A DNA stretch of 64,000 bases from contig JAGRJD010000014.1 in the NCBI GenBank assembly GCA_020442915.1, positions 1 through 64,000 of the forward strand, given 5' to 3'. The stretch comes from Thiothrix sp. Its GTDB lineage: Bacteria > Pseudomonadota > Gammaproteobacteria > Thiotrichales > Thiotrichaceae. A program made the translations under genes and the position numbers. The notes below the pieces were generated by a model that worked only from the letters and a program-made list of their open reading frames with translations, was not told where the DNA came from and did no database searches. Below are positions 56,133 to 64,000 of the stretch, piece after piece. Every line of letters starts with the position of its first letter. Positions within the stretch are counted from its first letter, which is position 1.

Positions 56133-57611
56133 TCACATCAGTCCGTCAAACTGGCGGGCCTCATCACGCAACGGTTGACGGTTGATGGCATGAATCACGG
56201 CGAGGATTTCACGCCTCACCCGGCGGCAGGCCGGATCACCGGCAGGATGGTTGCGGTACTCAGCCCGCCCCAGGCGGTAATCCCAGCCCAGCAGCTCAAA
56301 TCCGGCAAAGCGTTCAGGACGGTGCTGGTGCAGCCGGGCAAAGCGCGTACCGGGAATGGCCTTGAAACGGGCCGGGCGGATGCGGTCAAGCTGCTGCTGA
56401 TGTTCCCGCAGAAAATCACGGGTTGCCAGCAGGTCAGTCAGGGTCTCGCCCGGATAACCCAGCATCATCGAACAGCGCACACTCAGGCCGGCGGCATGGG
56501 CATCCCGGATGAACTGTGCATTGCGGGCCACCCGTGTCCCCTTCCCCATGCGCCGCAGCAAGGCCTGGCTGCCGGTTTCCAGCCCGAAACTGATACGGGT
56601 CAGGCCGGATGCCCTGGCTGCCTGCAAGGTCCCGGCATCCAGTCCGTTGTCACCTTTGCCATCCACATGCACGGTGGCGATCCAGCGGGCACCGGCCACG
56701 GTCTGCTGCATGTGGTCGATGAGTCCGTGCCAGATGGCAAGGTCGGAGTTGAGCTTGAGGTCCAGAAAAATGAAATCCCGGCTCTGATAGCGTTGTGCCT
56801 GCTGGCGCAGCTCCTCCAGCACTTTTTCCAGCGGGCGGGAACGGAAACTGCGCCCATTGGCGGTGGTCACGTCACTGCAGAAAGTGCACACATTCCAGCT
56901 GCAGCCACGCCCGGTCATGACGGGAATAATACGATGCGGGTAATGCTCCCAGGGAAAATCACTGAAATCCGGCAGCGGCAACTGCTCCAGCGCCTGTAAC
57001 GGTGCTGCAGCAGACCTGCTGGTGGTAGCGGCAGTGGAAAGGCCCGGCCAGGCCCTGATGTCCCCGTCCTGCAGCAGGGTTCGGACCAGCCCGGCAATCA
57101 CAAAGTCGGCCTCGCCGGCAAACAGGGCGGAAATGCCCGGCAGCTGCTTCCAGAACTGCAGGGTCTCAGGTCGGGTAAAAGCCGGCCCGCCCAGCAGTAC
57201 CGGAATCCCGTGCTTCCGGGCCTGCTGCCCGATCCAGGTCACCGTGGGCAGGTGCTCCAGATACGCCGACAGCAGGATGATGTCAGGGGCATCCTGCCCA
57301 AGGCATTCCTTCAACAACGTCAGGGTCGGCGCATGAGCGCGGAAATGATAGCGGGCATAGGCTGCCCGTAAAGGTTCATGCAGGCGCTGCATCAGCGGGT
57401 GCGTGGAAAAATACAGGCGGCGCTTGAGCGGCTCCAGCCAGGTTTCCTGCTGCTCGTGCACCATGGCCGGCGCACCGTGTGCCAGGGGTGACAGCACCTG
57501 TACCTGAAACCCCGCCGCCCGCAGCGGCGCTACCAGATAACCGATGGCCAGCGTGGGATAACGGGCGAAATTATTGAGATCAACAATCAGAATCCGGGCG
57601 GCTGTTTTCAT
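56133..57611 (-). CDS. B12-binding-domain radical SAM protein
   Basis: The 492-residue protein has an N-terminal cobalamin-binding-like Rossmann domain (ILIVDLNNFARYPTLAIGYL ... DIILLSAYLEH) and then a radical SAM core with the cluster motif GCSWNVCTFC, spaced C-x4-C-x2-C, plus ISFGLETGSQALLRRMGKG and LGYPGET. It is the B12-radical-SAM class used in methylation and ring chemistry; the substrate is unknown and no maturation partner is adjacent. ATG 57611 is the real start; the frame to 58319 runs antisense through yajR. Confidence 0.88.
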   Translation of the reverse strand: MKTAARILIVDLNNFARYPTLAIGYLVAPLRAAGFQVQVLSPLAHGAPAMVHEQQETWLEPLKRRLYFSTHPLMQRLHEPLRAAYARYHFRAHAPTLTLLKECLGQDAPDIILLSAYLEHLPTVTWIGQQARKHGIPVLLGGPAFTRPETLQFWKQLPGISALFAGEADFVIAGLVRTLLQDGDIRAWPGLSTAATTSRSAAAPLQALEQLPLPDFSDFPWEHYPHRIIPVMTGRGCSWNVCTFCSDVTTANGRSFRSRPLEKVLEELRQQAQRYQSRDFIFLDLKLNSDLAIWHGLIDHMQQTVAGARWIATVHVDGKGDNGLDAGTLQAARASGLTRISFGLETGSQALLRRMGKGTRVARNAQFIRDAHAAGLSVRCSMMLGYPGETLTDLLATRDFLREHQQQLDRIRPARFKAIPGTRFARLHQHRPERFAGFELLGWDYRLGRAEYRNHPAGDPACRRVRREILAVIHAINRQPLRDEARQFDGLM

Positions 57612-57749
57612 GCAATCCTCTAAATCCTCAGGGTCCTGCAGGGAATCGGAGCGGGGCGTTGGTGACAGCGTAGAGTATAGATGCACCCGGCTGCCGGAAC
57701 CGCTAGAATCGGCGGCACGATCGAGACTTAACAAAATGGATGGTTTCCC

Positions 57750-59105
57750 ATGAATCCACTTGAATGGCGGGTGGCCCTGTCGCTGTCGTCGGTTTATGCC
57801 GTGCGCATGCTGGGCCTGTTCATGATCCTGCCGGTATTTTCCCTGTATGCCCAGAAGCTGCCGGGAGCCACCGAAGCCCTGACCGGTCTGGCCATCGGCA
57901 TCTACGGTTTCACCCAGGCCCTGCTCCAGATTCCGCTCGGCCTGGCCTCCGACCGCATCGGACGCAAGCCGGTCATCATCGGCGGCCTGCTGGTATTTGC
58001 CCTCGGCAGTCTGGTGGCGGCACTGGCGGATTCGATCTGGCTCATCATCATCGGTCGGACCCTGCAGGGCATGGGAGCCATTGCCGCCGCCACCATGGCA
58101 CTGGCGGCCGATCTGGTACGCGAAGAAGTCCGGGCCCGCATCATGGCCTTCATCGGCATGAGCATCGGCATATCCTTCATGGTGGCAATGATCCTCGGGC
58201 CACTGGTCAATGCCTGGGCCGGCCTGTCCGGCATCTTCTGGTTCACACTGGCGCTGTCCCTGATCGGGATTGCGCTCATCGCCTTTGTCGTGCCCGCGCC
58301 GGTGCAAGTCCGCGCCCATCGCGATGCCGGCATCCTGCGCGGACAGGTCTGGAACGTCCTCCGGAATCCCACCCTGTTACGTATGGATGCCGGGGTTTTC
58401 GTCCTGCACCTGATCATGACCGCCAACTTTCTCGCCATCCCGCGCCTGTTGCGCGAGGAGGCACAGCTGGCTTCGGTCGAGCACTGGAAAATCTACCTGC
58501 CGGTATTCGTGATTTCCTTCCTGTGTGCAGTCCCCATGATCATCATGGCGGAAAAATACCGCCGCATCCGCCAGATGCTGCTGATCTCCATCGTACTGCT
58601 GATCGGGGCCGAAGCCCTGCTGGCCACCACCTACCCGCACATTGTGCTGCTGGTCGCCGGGGTCCTGGTCTTCTTCATCGGCTTTAATTTTCTGGAAGCA
58701 GTCCAGCCGTCACTGGTGGCCAAATATGCCGCCATCGACAGCAAGGGTACCGCCATGGGGGTCTACAACAGCGCCCAGTTCCTCGGCATTTTCACAGGCG
58801 GAGCCCTGGGCGGACTGGTTCATCAGCACTGGGGCAATACCGGCCTGTTCAGCTTCAATGCCGGCATGGCACTCCTGTGGTTGCTGCTGGCCTGGCGACT
58901 GCCACAGCCCAAATTCTATACCAGCCAGATCATCCGTCTGGAAAACAGCGTAGGGGACTGGCACGAGCTGCAGGAAAACCTGAGCCGCATTGCCGGCGTG
59001 CATGAAGTGGTGATCGTGGCCCAGGAACGGCTGGCCTACCTCAAGGTGGACAAAAGCCAGCTGGATACGGACGCCCTCCGTGCAATTTCCGAGACATCTG
59101 CGTAA
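57750..59105 (+). CDS. MFS transporter, YajR type
   Basis: The 451-residue protein has twelve predicted helices. Motif A GLASDRIGRKPVIIGG follows helix 2. After helix 12 a soluble domain of about 65 residues (SVGDWHELQENLSRIAGVHE ... YLKVDKSQLD) forms the ferredoxin-like YAM domain that distinguishes YajR. Substrate unknown; an exporter by family. It is directly upstream of ssb, an order also known from Pseudomonas. Confidence 0.93.
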   Translation: MNPLEWRVALSLSSVYAVRMLGLFMILPVFSLYAQKLPGATEALTGLAIGIYGFTQALLQIPLGLASDRIGRKPVIIGGLLVFALGSLVAALADSIWLIIIGRTLQGMGAIAAATMALAADLVREEVRARIMAFIGMSIGISFMVAMILGPLVNAWAGLSGIFWFTLALSLIGIALIAFVVPAPVQVRAHRDAGILRGQVWNVLRNPTLLRMDAGVFVLHLIMTANFLAIPRLLREEAQLASVEHWKIYLPVFVISFLCAVPMIIMAEKYRRIRQMLLISIVLLIGAEALLATTYPHIVLLVAGVLVFFIGFNFLEAVQPSLVAKYAAIDSKGTAMGVYNSAQFLGIFTGGALGGLVHQHWGNTGLFSFNAGMALLWLLLAWRLPQPKFYTSQIIRLENSVGDWHELQENLSRIAGVHEVVIVAQERLAYLKVDKSQLDTDALRAISETSA

Positions 59106-59144
59106 AATCGGCGGCAGCCTTTTTCAAAAGACAACGGATACGAG

Positions 59145-59630
59145 ATGGCACGAGGAATCAACAAGGTCATTCTGGTCGGCACCCTGGGACGCGATCCGGA
59201 GACCAAATACATGCCCAGCGGTAACGCAGTCACAAACTTCAGCATCGCAACCTCTGAACAGTGGAAGGACAGGAACTCCGGCGAGCGGCAGGAGCGCACC
59301 GAATGGCACCGCATCGTTATTTACGGCAAGCTGGCGGAAATTGCGGCCCAGTACCTGCGCAAGGGCCAGACCGCCTACTTCGAAGGCCGGCTGCAGACCC
59401 GCAAATGGCAGGGTCAGGACGGTCAGGACCGCTATACCACCGAAATCATCGTCAGTGAAATGCAGATGATGGGGGGCGGACGCGGCGACAGCGGCGGCAC
59501 AGCACCGATGGACGACTACGAAGCAGCAGCACCCCAGCCATCCGCCAGCGCGCCTCGCCGCAGCGAGCCGGCGGCACCGGCTTCCGGGCCGGCCAGCTTC
59601 GAGGATTTCGATGATGACATCCCGTTCTGA
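59145..59630 (+). CDS. ssb: Single-stranded DNA-binding protein
   Basis: The 161-residue protein has an N-terminal OB fold ([40 protein letters not shown]), a Gly/Ala/Pro linker and the acidic partner-binding tip DFDDDIPF. Essential for replication and repair. It lies 39 bases after yajR and 25 bases before trpD. Confidence 0.97.
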   Translation: MARGINKVILVGTLGRDPETKYMPSGNAVTNFSIATSEQWKDRNSGERQERTEWHRIVIYGKLAEIAAQYLRKGQTAYFEGRLQTRKWQGQDGQDRYTTEIIVSEMQMMGGGRGDSGGTAPMDDYEAAAPQPSASAPRRSEPAAPASGPASFEDFDDDIPF

Positions 59631-59655
59631 TGGCGGGTAGACAGGAAACCGACTG

Positions 59656-60678
59656 ATGGATTTTCAGGGATATGTAAGGCTGGTCAGTGACGGCAGCCGC
59701 TTGAGCCGCGAGCAGATGCGGGCGGCCATGGAACTGCTGATGACCGGGGAAGCCACGCCGGCCCAGATCGGCGCGTTCCTGATGGCCCTGCGCATGCGGG
59801 GGGAAACCGTGGACGAAATCACGGCGGCAGCGGAAGTCATGCGCGCACTTTCCAGCCGGGTGCAGCTGCCGACCGGGCATCTGGTGGATACCTGCGGTAC
59901 CGGCGGTGACGTATCCGGCACCTTCAATATCTCCACCGCCAGCACTTTCGTGGCCGCTGCCGCCGGGGTACGGGTTGCCAAGCACGGCAACCGCTCCGCC
60001 TCCAGCAAGTCCGGCAGTGCCGATGTACTGGAAGCCGCCGGGGTCAACCTCGACATCAGTCCGGCACAGGTGGTGAGCTGCATTGAAACGCTGGGTGTAG
60101 GCTTCATGTTCGCCCCCCGCTACCACAGTGCCATGCGTCATGCCATCGGCCCGCGGCGCGAGCTGGGAATCCAGACCATTTTCAACCTGCTGGGACCGCT
60201 GACCAATCCGGCGGGAGCACCCAATCAGGTACTGGGTGTCTTCAGCCGTCACTGGGTCCGGCCACTGGCGGAAGTCCTGCAGCAGCTGGGGAGTGAACAC
60301 GTCATCGTGCTGCACAGTGAGGACGGACTGGACGAGATCAGCATTGCCGCTCCGACCCATGTTGCCGAACTGCAAGGGGGGGGAATCCGTGAATACACCC
60401 TGCAGCCGGAAGATTTCGGTCTCGGGCGCTCGCCGCTGGACAGCCTGCGGGTCGGGGATGCCGGGCAGAGTCTGGCCCTGATCCGCACCGTGCTGGCCGA
60501 TCAGCCCGGTCCTGCCCGTGACATTGTGACCCTGAATGCCGGGGCCGCCATTTATGTGGGCGGACGTGCCGGCAGCCTCAGGGAAGGCACCGAACGGGCA
60601 CGGGCGGTCATGGCCGATGGCAGTGCGGCCCGCTGCCTGGATCGGCTGGTGGCCATGACGCAGGCATTCGGGACATGA
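59656..60678 (+). CDS. trpD: Anthranilate phosphoribosyltransferase
   Basis: The 340-residue enzyme joins anthranilate and [23 protein letters not shown] (PRPP/Mg), [21 protein letters not shown] and [12 protein letters not shown] are intact. AGGA lies upstream of ATG 59656. The usual upstream partner trpG is absent; ssb is there instead. The 3' end overlaps trpC (ATGA). Confidence 0.96.
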   Translation: MDFQGYVRLVSDGSRLSREQMRAAMELLMTGEATPAQIGAFLMALRMRGETVDEITAAAEVMRALSSRVQLPTGHLVDTCGTGGDVSGTFNISTASTFVAAAAGVRVAKHGNRSASSKSGSADVLEAAGVNLDISPAQVVSCIETLGVGFMFAPRYHSAMRHAIGPRRELGIQTIFNLLGPLTNPAGAPNQVLGVFSRHWVRPLAEVLQQLGSEHVIVLHSEDGLDEISIAAPTHVAELQGGGIREYTLQPEDFGLGRSPLDSLRVGDAGQSLALIRTVLADQPGPARDIVTLNAGAAIYVGGRAGSLREGTERARAVMADGSAARCLDRLVAMTQAFGT

Positions 60679-61484
60679 GCAGCAAGGCTTCCGGTACCGA
60701 CATTCTGGAACGCATCCTGCAGACCAAGCAGGCGGAAATCCGTGCCCGCAGTGCCAGAATCCCGCTGGCGGTGCTGCAGGACCGCCTGCAGGACATCGCC
60801 CCGGCCCGCGGCTTTCTGGCTGCCCTGCAGGCCCGTATTGCACAGCAGCAACCGGCGGTCATCGCCGAAGTCAAGAAGGCCTCCCCCAGCAGGGGCGTGA
60901 TCCGTGCCGACTTCGATCCGCCCGCCATCGCCCGCAGTTATGAGGCCGGTGGCGCTGCCTGCCTGTCGGTACTCACCGACCAGTCGTATTTTCAGGGGCA
61001 TGAGGACTACCTGCAGACGGCACGGGCAGCCTGCAGCCTGCCGGTAATCCGCAAGGATTTCCTGATTGATCCCTATCAGGTGTATGAAGCGCGTGCCATC
61101 GGGGCCGACTGCATTCTGCTGATTGCGGCAGCCCTGAGCGACGAGCACCTGCAGGCCCTGCATGCCCTAGCACTCGAACTCGGCATGGATGTGCTGATCG
61201 AAGTGCATGACCACGAGGAACTGGAGCGCGCCCTGTCACTGAAGCCGACCCTGCTGGGCATCAACAACCGTAATCTGCGCACCTTTGAAACCTCGCTGCA
61301 AACCAGTCTGACGCTGCAGCCACAGGTACCTGCCGGTACGCTGCTGGTAACGGAAAGCGGCATCCATACCCGAGCGGATGTGGCCCTGATGCGCGAAGCT
61401 GGCATCAACGCCTTTCTGGTGGGTGAAGCCTTCATGCGTGCCGCCGATCCGGGAGATGCACTCAGACAGCTGTTTTTCGCCTGA
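60675..61484 (+). CDS. trpC: Indole-3-glycerol phosphate synthase
   Basis: The 269-residue TIM barrel has catalytic Lys in [67 protein letters not shown] and [13 protein letters not shown]. It is monofunctional (no TrpF fusion). Start overlaps the trpD stop by four bases. Confidence 0.97.
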   Translation: MSSKASGTDILERILQTKQAEIRARSARIPLAVLQDRLQDIAPARGFLAALQARIAQQQPAVIAEVKKASPSRGVIRADFDPPAIARSYEAGGAACLSVLTDQSYFQGHEDYLQTARAACSLPVIRKDFLIDPYQVYEARAIGADCILLIAAALSDEHLQALHALALELGMDVLIEVHDHEELERALSLKPTLLGINNRNLRTFETSLQTSLTLQPQVPAGTLLVTESGIHTRADVALMREAGINAFLVGEAFMRAADPGDALRQLFFA

Positions 61485-61530
61485 TGCCTTTGCAACCCTT
61501 TCCACAACCTTCCGGACACGAAGGAACTGC

Positions 61531-62325
61531 ATGCTGACCCATCCACAAATTGATCCGGTGGCGCTGTCCATCGGCCCACTCAAGATTCACTGGTACGGCC
61601 TGATGTACGTCATCGGCTTTCTGGGTTTCCTGTACCTTGGCAAACGCCGCGCCCGCCGTCCCGGTAGCCTGTTCACCCCGGATCAGGTCGATGACATGAT
61701 GTTCTGGGGTGCCATCGGGGTGGTGGCCGGGGGACGCATCGGCTACATGCTGTTTTACAACCTCAAGGAATTCGTGGCTCACCCGTTGTCTTTCTTCCAG
61801 GTCTGGGACGGCGGCATGAGCTTCCATGGCGGCCTGCTCGGGGTCATGATCGTCATGATCGTGCTGAGCTGGAAGTGGGGGAACCGCCTGTTTGAACTGG
61901 CGGATTTTGTCGCCCCCCTGATTCCGATCGGGCTCGGAGCCGGACGTATCGGCAACTTCATCAATGGTGAGCTCTGGGGCCGTCCCACCGACCTGCCCTG
62001 GGGCATGGTGTTTCCGATGATGGACAGCACCCCGCGCCACCCCTCCCAGCTGTATCAGGCCTTGCTGGAAGGGTTTGTGCTGTTCGTCATCCTGTGGTGG
62101 TTCAGCCGCAAACCCCGCCCGGCGGGCAGTGTTGCCGGACTGTTTCTGGTGCTGTACGCCCTGTTCCGCATTCTGGTGGAATTTGTACGGGAGCCGGACA
62201 AGGGGCTGGGATTTGTCGCCTTCGGCTGGATGACCCAGGGCCAGCTGCTGAGCCTGCCCATGCTGGCAGCAGGGCTTTTCATCATCTGGCTGGCCTACCG
62301 GCACCCACTCGGGCGCAGCGCATGA
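61531..62325 (+). CDS. lgt: Prolipoprotein diacylglyceryl transferase
   Basis: The 264-residue, seven-helix inner-membrane enzyme adds diacylglycerol to prolipoprotein Cys, so it acts on the lipoproteins LolB and the DUF333-type protein seen here. [13 protein letters not shown] and the Lgt signature [20 protein letters not shown] are intact. AAGGA precedes ATG 61531. Overlaps thyA by four bases, a common lgt-thyA pairing. Confidence 0.97.
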   Translation: MLTHPQIDPVALSIGPLKIHWYGLMYVIGFLGFLYLGKRRARRPGSLFTPDQVDDMMFWGAIGVVAGGRIGYMLFYNLKEFVAHPLSFFQVWDGGMSFHGGLLGVMIVMIVLSWKWGNRLFELADFVAPLIPIGLGAGRIGNFINGELWGRPTDLPWGMVFPMMDSTPRHPSQLYQALLEGFVLFVILWWFSRKPRPAGSVAGLFLVLYALFRILVEFVREPDKGLGFVAFGWMTQGQLLSLPMLAAGLFIIWLAYRHPLGRSA

Positions 62326-63116
62326 AAGCGTACCTGGCGCTGATGCAGCAGGTGCGCACGCACGGTTTCCGCAGGGAGGACCGCACCGGTACCGGTACCC
62401 TGTCCATCTTCGGGCACCAGCTGCGCTTTGATCTGGCCGACGGGTTTCCACTGGTCACCACCAAACGCCTGCACCTGAAATCCATCGTGCATGAGCTGCT
62501 GTGGTTTCTGCGCGGTGACACCAATATCCGTTACCTCAGGGAAAACGGGGTCAGCATCTGGGACGAATGGGCTGATGCAGACGGGGAACTGGGGCCGGTA
62601 TATGGCTCGCAATGGCGCTCCTGGCCCACGGCAGACGGGCGTCATATTGACCAGATCCGTGATGTCATCACCCAGATCAAGCGCAATCCGGATTCACGCC
62701 GCCTGATCGTCAGTGCCTGGAATGTGGGACTGGTCGAGCAGATGGCACTGCCGCCCTGCCACCTGCTGTTCCAGTTTTATGTCGCTGAGGGCCGCCTGTC
62801 CTGCCAGCTGTACCAGCGCAGTGCCGATATTTTCCTCGGGGTTCCGTTCAATATCGCCTCCTACGCGCTGCTGACCCACATGGTGGCACAGGTCTGCGGG
62901 CTCCAGCCGGGTGACTTCATTCATACCCTGGGCGATGCGCACCTGTACCTGAATCATCTGGAACAGGCCGACCGGCAGCTGGCCCGCACCCCCTATCCAT
63001 TACCACAGTTGCGGCTTAATCCGGTGGTGCAGTCGATTTTTGACTTCCGCTTTGAGGATATTGAACTGCTGGATTATCAGGCTCACCCGCACATCCGCGC
63101 TACGGTAGCCGTTTAG
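62322..63116 (+). CDS. thyA: Thymidylate synthase
   Basis: The 264-residue enzyme makes dTMP from dUMP using methylene-THF. [28 protein letters not shown], catalytic Cys in [12 protein letters not shown] and [20 protein letters not shown] are all present. Its start overlaps the lgt stop (ATGA). It produces dihydrofolate, which folA at 41178 recycles. Confidence 0.98.
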   Translation: MKAYLALMQQVRTHGFRREDRTGTGTLSIFGHQLRFDLADGFPLVTTKRLHLKSIVHELLWFLRGDTNIRYLRENGVSIWDEWADADGELGPVYGSQWRSWPTADGRHIDQIRDVITQIKRNPDSRRLIVSAWNVGLVEQMALPPCHLLFQFYVAEGRLSCQLYQRSADIFLGVPFNIASYALLTHMVAQVCGLQPGDFIHTLGDAHLYLNHLEQADRQLARTPYPLPQLRLNPVVQSIFDFRFEDIELLDYQAHPHIRATVAV

Positions 63117-63149
63117 TAGCTTTAAACATGGCTTTTTCAGGATCACACC

Positions 63150-63857
63150 ATGTACCTCGACCCCTTTCATCACGCCAATGGCGCATTTATCAGCATTGCA
63201 CCGGAACAGGCCAGCCGCTTTGCCAAGGAAATGGCCGGGGACTTCAACCCCATCCACGACCCGGATTCACGCCGCTTCTGTGTGCCGGGTGATCTGCTGT
63301 TTGCCCTGATTCTGGCCCGCCATGGCCTGAGTCCGGCGATGGAGTTTGTGTTCAAGGGCATGGTCGGACGGGATGTGCTGCTGGATTTCACTCCGACGGC
63401 AGCCGATGCATTCGAGCTATGTGGTGAACAGGGCAAGGCATTTGTCAGCATCCACCGCCGGGGGCCGGTCAGCCAGGATCCGGCACTGATCGAGAGCCTG
63501 ACCCGCCATTACGTGGCTTTTTCCGGTCTCAATTTCCCGCACACCATCCAGCCCCTGCTGGCGGAGCAGAACGTGATGCTCAACCCTGCCCGCCCGACCG
63601 TGATCTATGAGCGCATGCGTTTTGCGCTGGATAATCTGGATTTCCACACCCCCCGGTTGCAACCGGCACAGGCTGAACTCAAGGTCGATGGCAAGCGTGG
63701 TGAGGTCAGTCTCAACTTCACCATCACCGCTGCGGGTAAAACAGTGGGCCAAGGTTATAAGCGCCTGCTGGTCAGTGGCCTGATTCCCTATGACTCCGCG
63801 GTGGCAGCCGCGCTGGTGGCGGATTATGAGGCACTGAAACGGCATTACAAGGCCTGA
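63150..63857 (+). CDS. DUF3581 family protein
   Basis: The 235-residue protein matches the gammaproteobacterial DUF3581 pattern: ISIAPEQASRFAKEMAGDFNPIHDPDSRRFCVPGDLLFAL, which resembles a hotdog-type (MaoC-like) acyl-CoA hydratase active region with Asp and His. A lipid-related role is inferred only. AGGA precedes ATG 63150. It is 33 bases after thyA. Confidence 0.85.
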   Translation: MYLDPFHHANGAFISIAPEQASRFAKEMAGDFNPIHDPDSRRFCVPGDLLFALILARHGLSPAMEFVFKGMVGRDVLLDFTPTAADAFELCGEQGKAFVSIHRRGPVSQDPALIESLTRHYVAFSGLNFPHTIQPLLAEQNVMLNPARPTVIYERMRFALDNLDFHTPRLQPAQAELKVDGKRGEVSLNFTITAAGKTVGQGYKRLLVSGLIPYDSAVAAALVADYEALKRHYKA

Positions 63858-64000
63858 AACCATGGTGCATGCAGGAGAAATTGCCATCCTTCTCCCCCTG
63901 CGTTAGACTGTTTCCCCTGTTCAATTCCAATACGGCCTGTAACGCTCATGAATTAAGTCCTGTCACTTCCCTGCTTCATCCCGTTTCAACAACGGGCGGC
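63858..64000. other. Non-coding tail after DUF3581 gene
   Basis: A weak hairpin (GGAGAA/TTCTCC inside GCAGG/CCTGC, 63871-63901) follows the DUF3581 stop. No gene start is evident before the window ends. Confidence 0.4.

Noticed and set aside
57612-58319. N-terminal extension of the radical SAM gene
   Set aside because: It lies antisense through yajR and reads as low-complexity Gly/His/Asp/Gln sequence; the GAGGA and family start are at 57611.

Overview
The window looks like the chromosome of a gammaproteobacterium. It carries the nadB / rpoE-rseA-rseB-rseC divergon, the ispE-tRNA-Gln-prs-rplY-pth-ychF run, hemA-prfA-prmC, petABC-sspA-sspB, type IV pilus minor pilins with PilY1, and a DUF3581 protein. 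The backbone is GC-rich with dense, often overlapping genes. The left 3 kb is clearly AT-rich and reads as acquired DNA.

Layout. Bases 1-3031 (minus strand) hold integron-type gene cassettes. One complete 764-bp cassette encodes a HEPN-domain protein and ends in a 72-bp attC. It is followed by the start of a second, long cassette or island encoding a NERD-nuclease/SF1-helicase protein that runs off the left edge. The cassettes abut the 3' end of comM at an attI-like simple site, with no integrase gene in view. Bases 4.9-6.3 kb hold a small membrane protein and an adenine-deaminase-type enzyme, then a 349-bp convergent intergenic region full of inverted and direct repeats. From 16.0 down to 6.6 kb everything is on the minus strand: SHP / diheme cytochrome c / cytochrome b561, a two-component system, ilvB-ilvH-ilvC, a phosphatidylserine-decarboxylase-like protein lacking its cleavage serine, an exported protein and a methyltransferase.

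Bases 16.2-20.7 kb hold the sigma-E envelope-stress operon with divergent nadB. Next come a DUF333-type lipoprotein and a protein with four Ig-like repeats. Bases 23-29.8 kb are housekeeping: ychF, pth, rplY, prs, tRNA-Gln, ispE, lolB and a TPR protein split by an apparent frameshift. Bases 29.9-33.1 kb hold hemA-prfA-prmC. Bases 33.1-39.4 kb hold the minor pilin operon pilV-pilW-pilX-pilE-pilY1. Bases 39.8-46.8 kb hold a catalytically degenerate dihydroorotase-like protein, folA (TTG start), sspB-sspA, the cytochrome bc1 genes and a NIF3-family gene.

Bases 46.8-54.5 kb hold hisC, an AcuI/YhdH reductase, an exported EndoU-like ribonuclease, moaB, and a MarR regulator divergent from a TRAP transporter. 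Bases 54.6-64 kb hold a small membrane protein, a CDF-like metal transporter divergent from a MerR regulator with a textbook 19-bp-spacer operator, a B12-binding radical SAM protein, a YajR-type exporter, ssb, trpD-trpC, lgt-thyA and a DUF3581 protein.

The most interesting items are the defence-type cassettes beside comM, the exported EndoU-like protein, two pseudoenzyme candidates inside conserved operons, the structured intergenic region at 6.3-6.6 kb, and a PmrA/QseB-like box in front of the cytochrome/two-component operon. Functional calls rest on motif recognition by eye; no database search was run.
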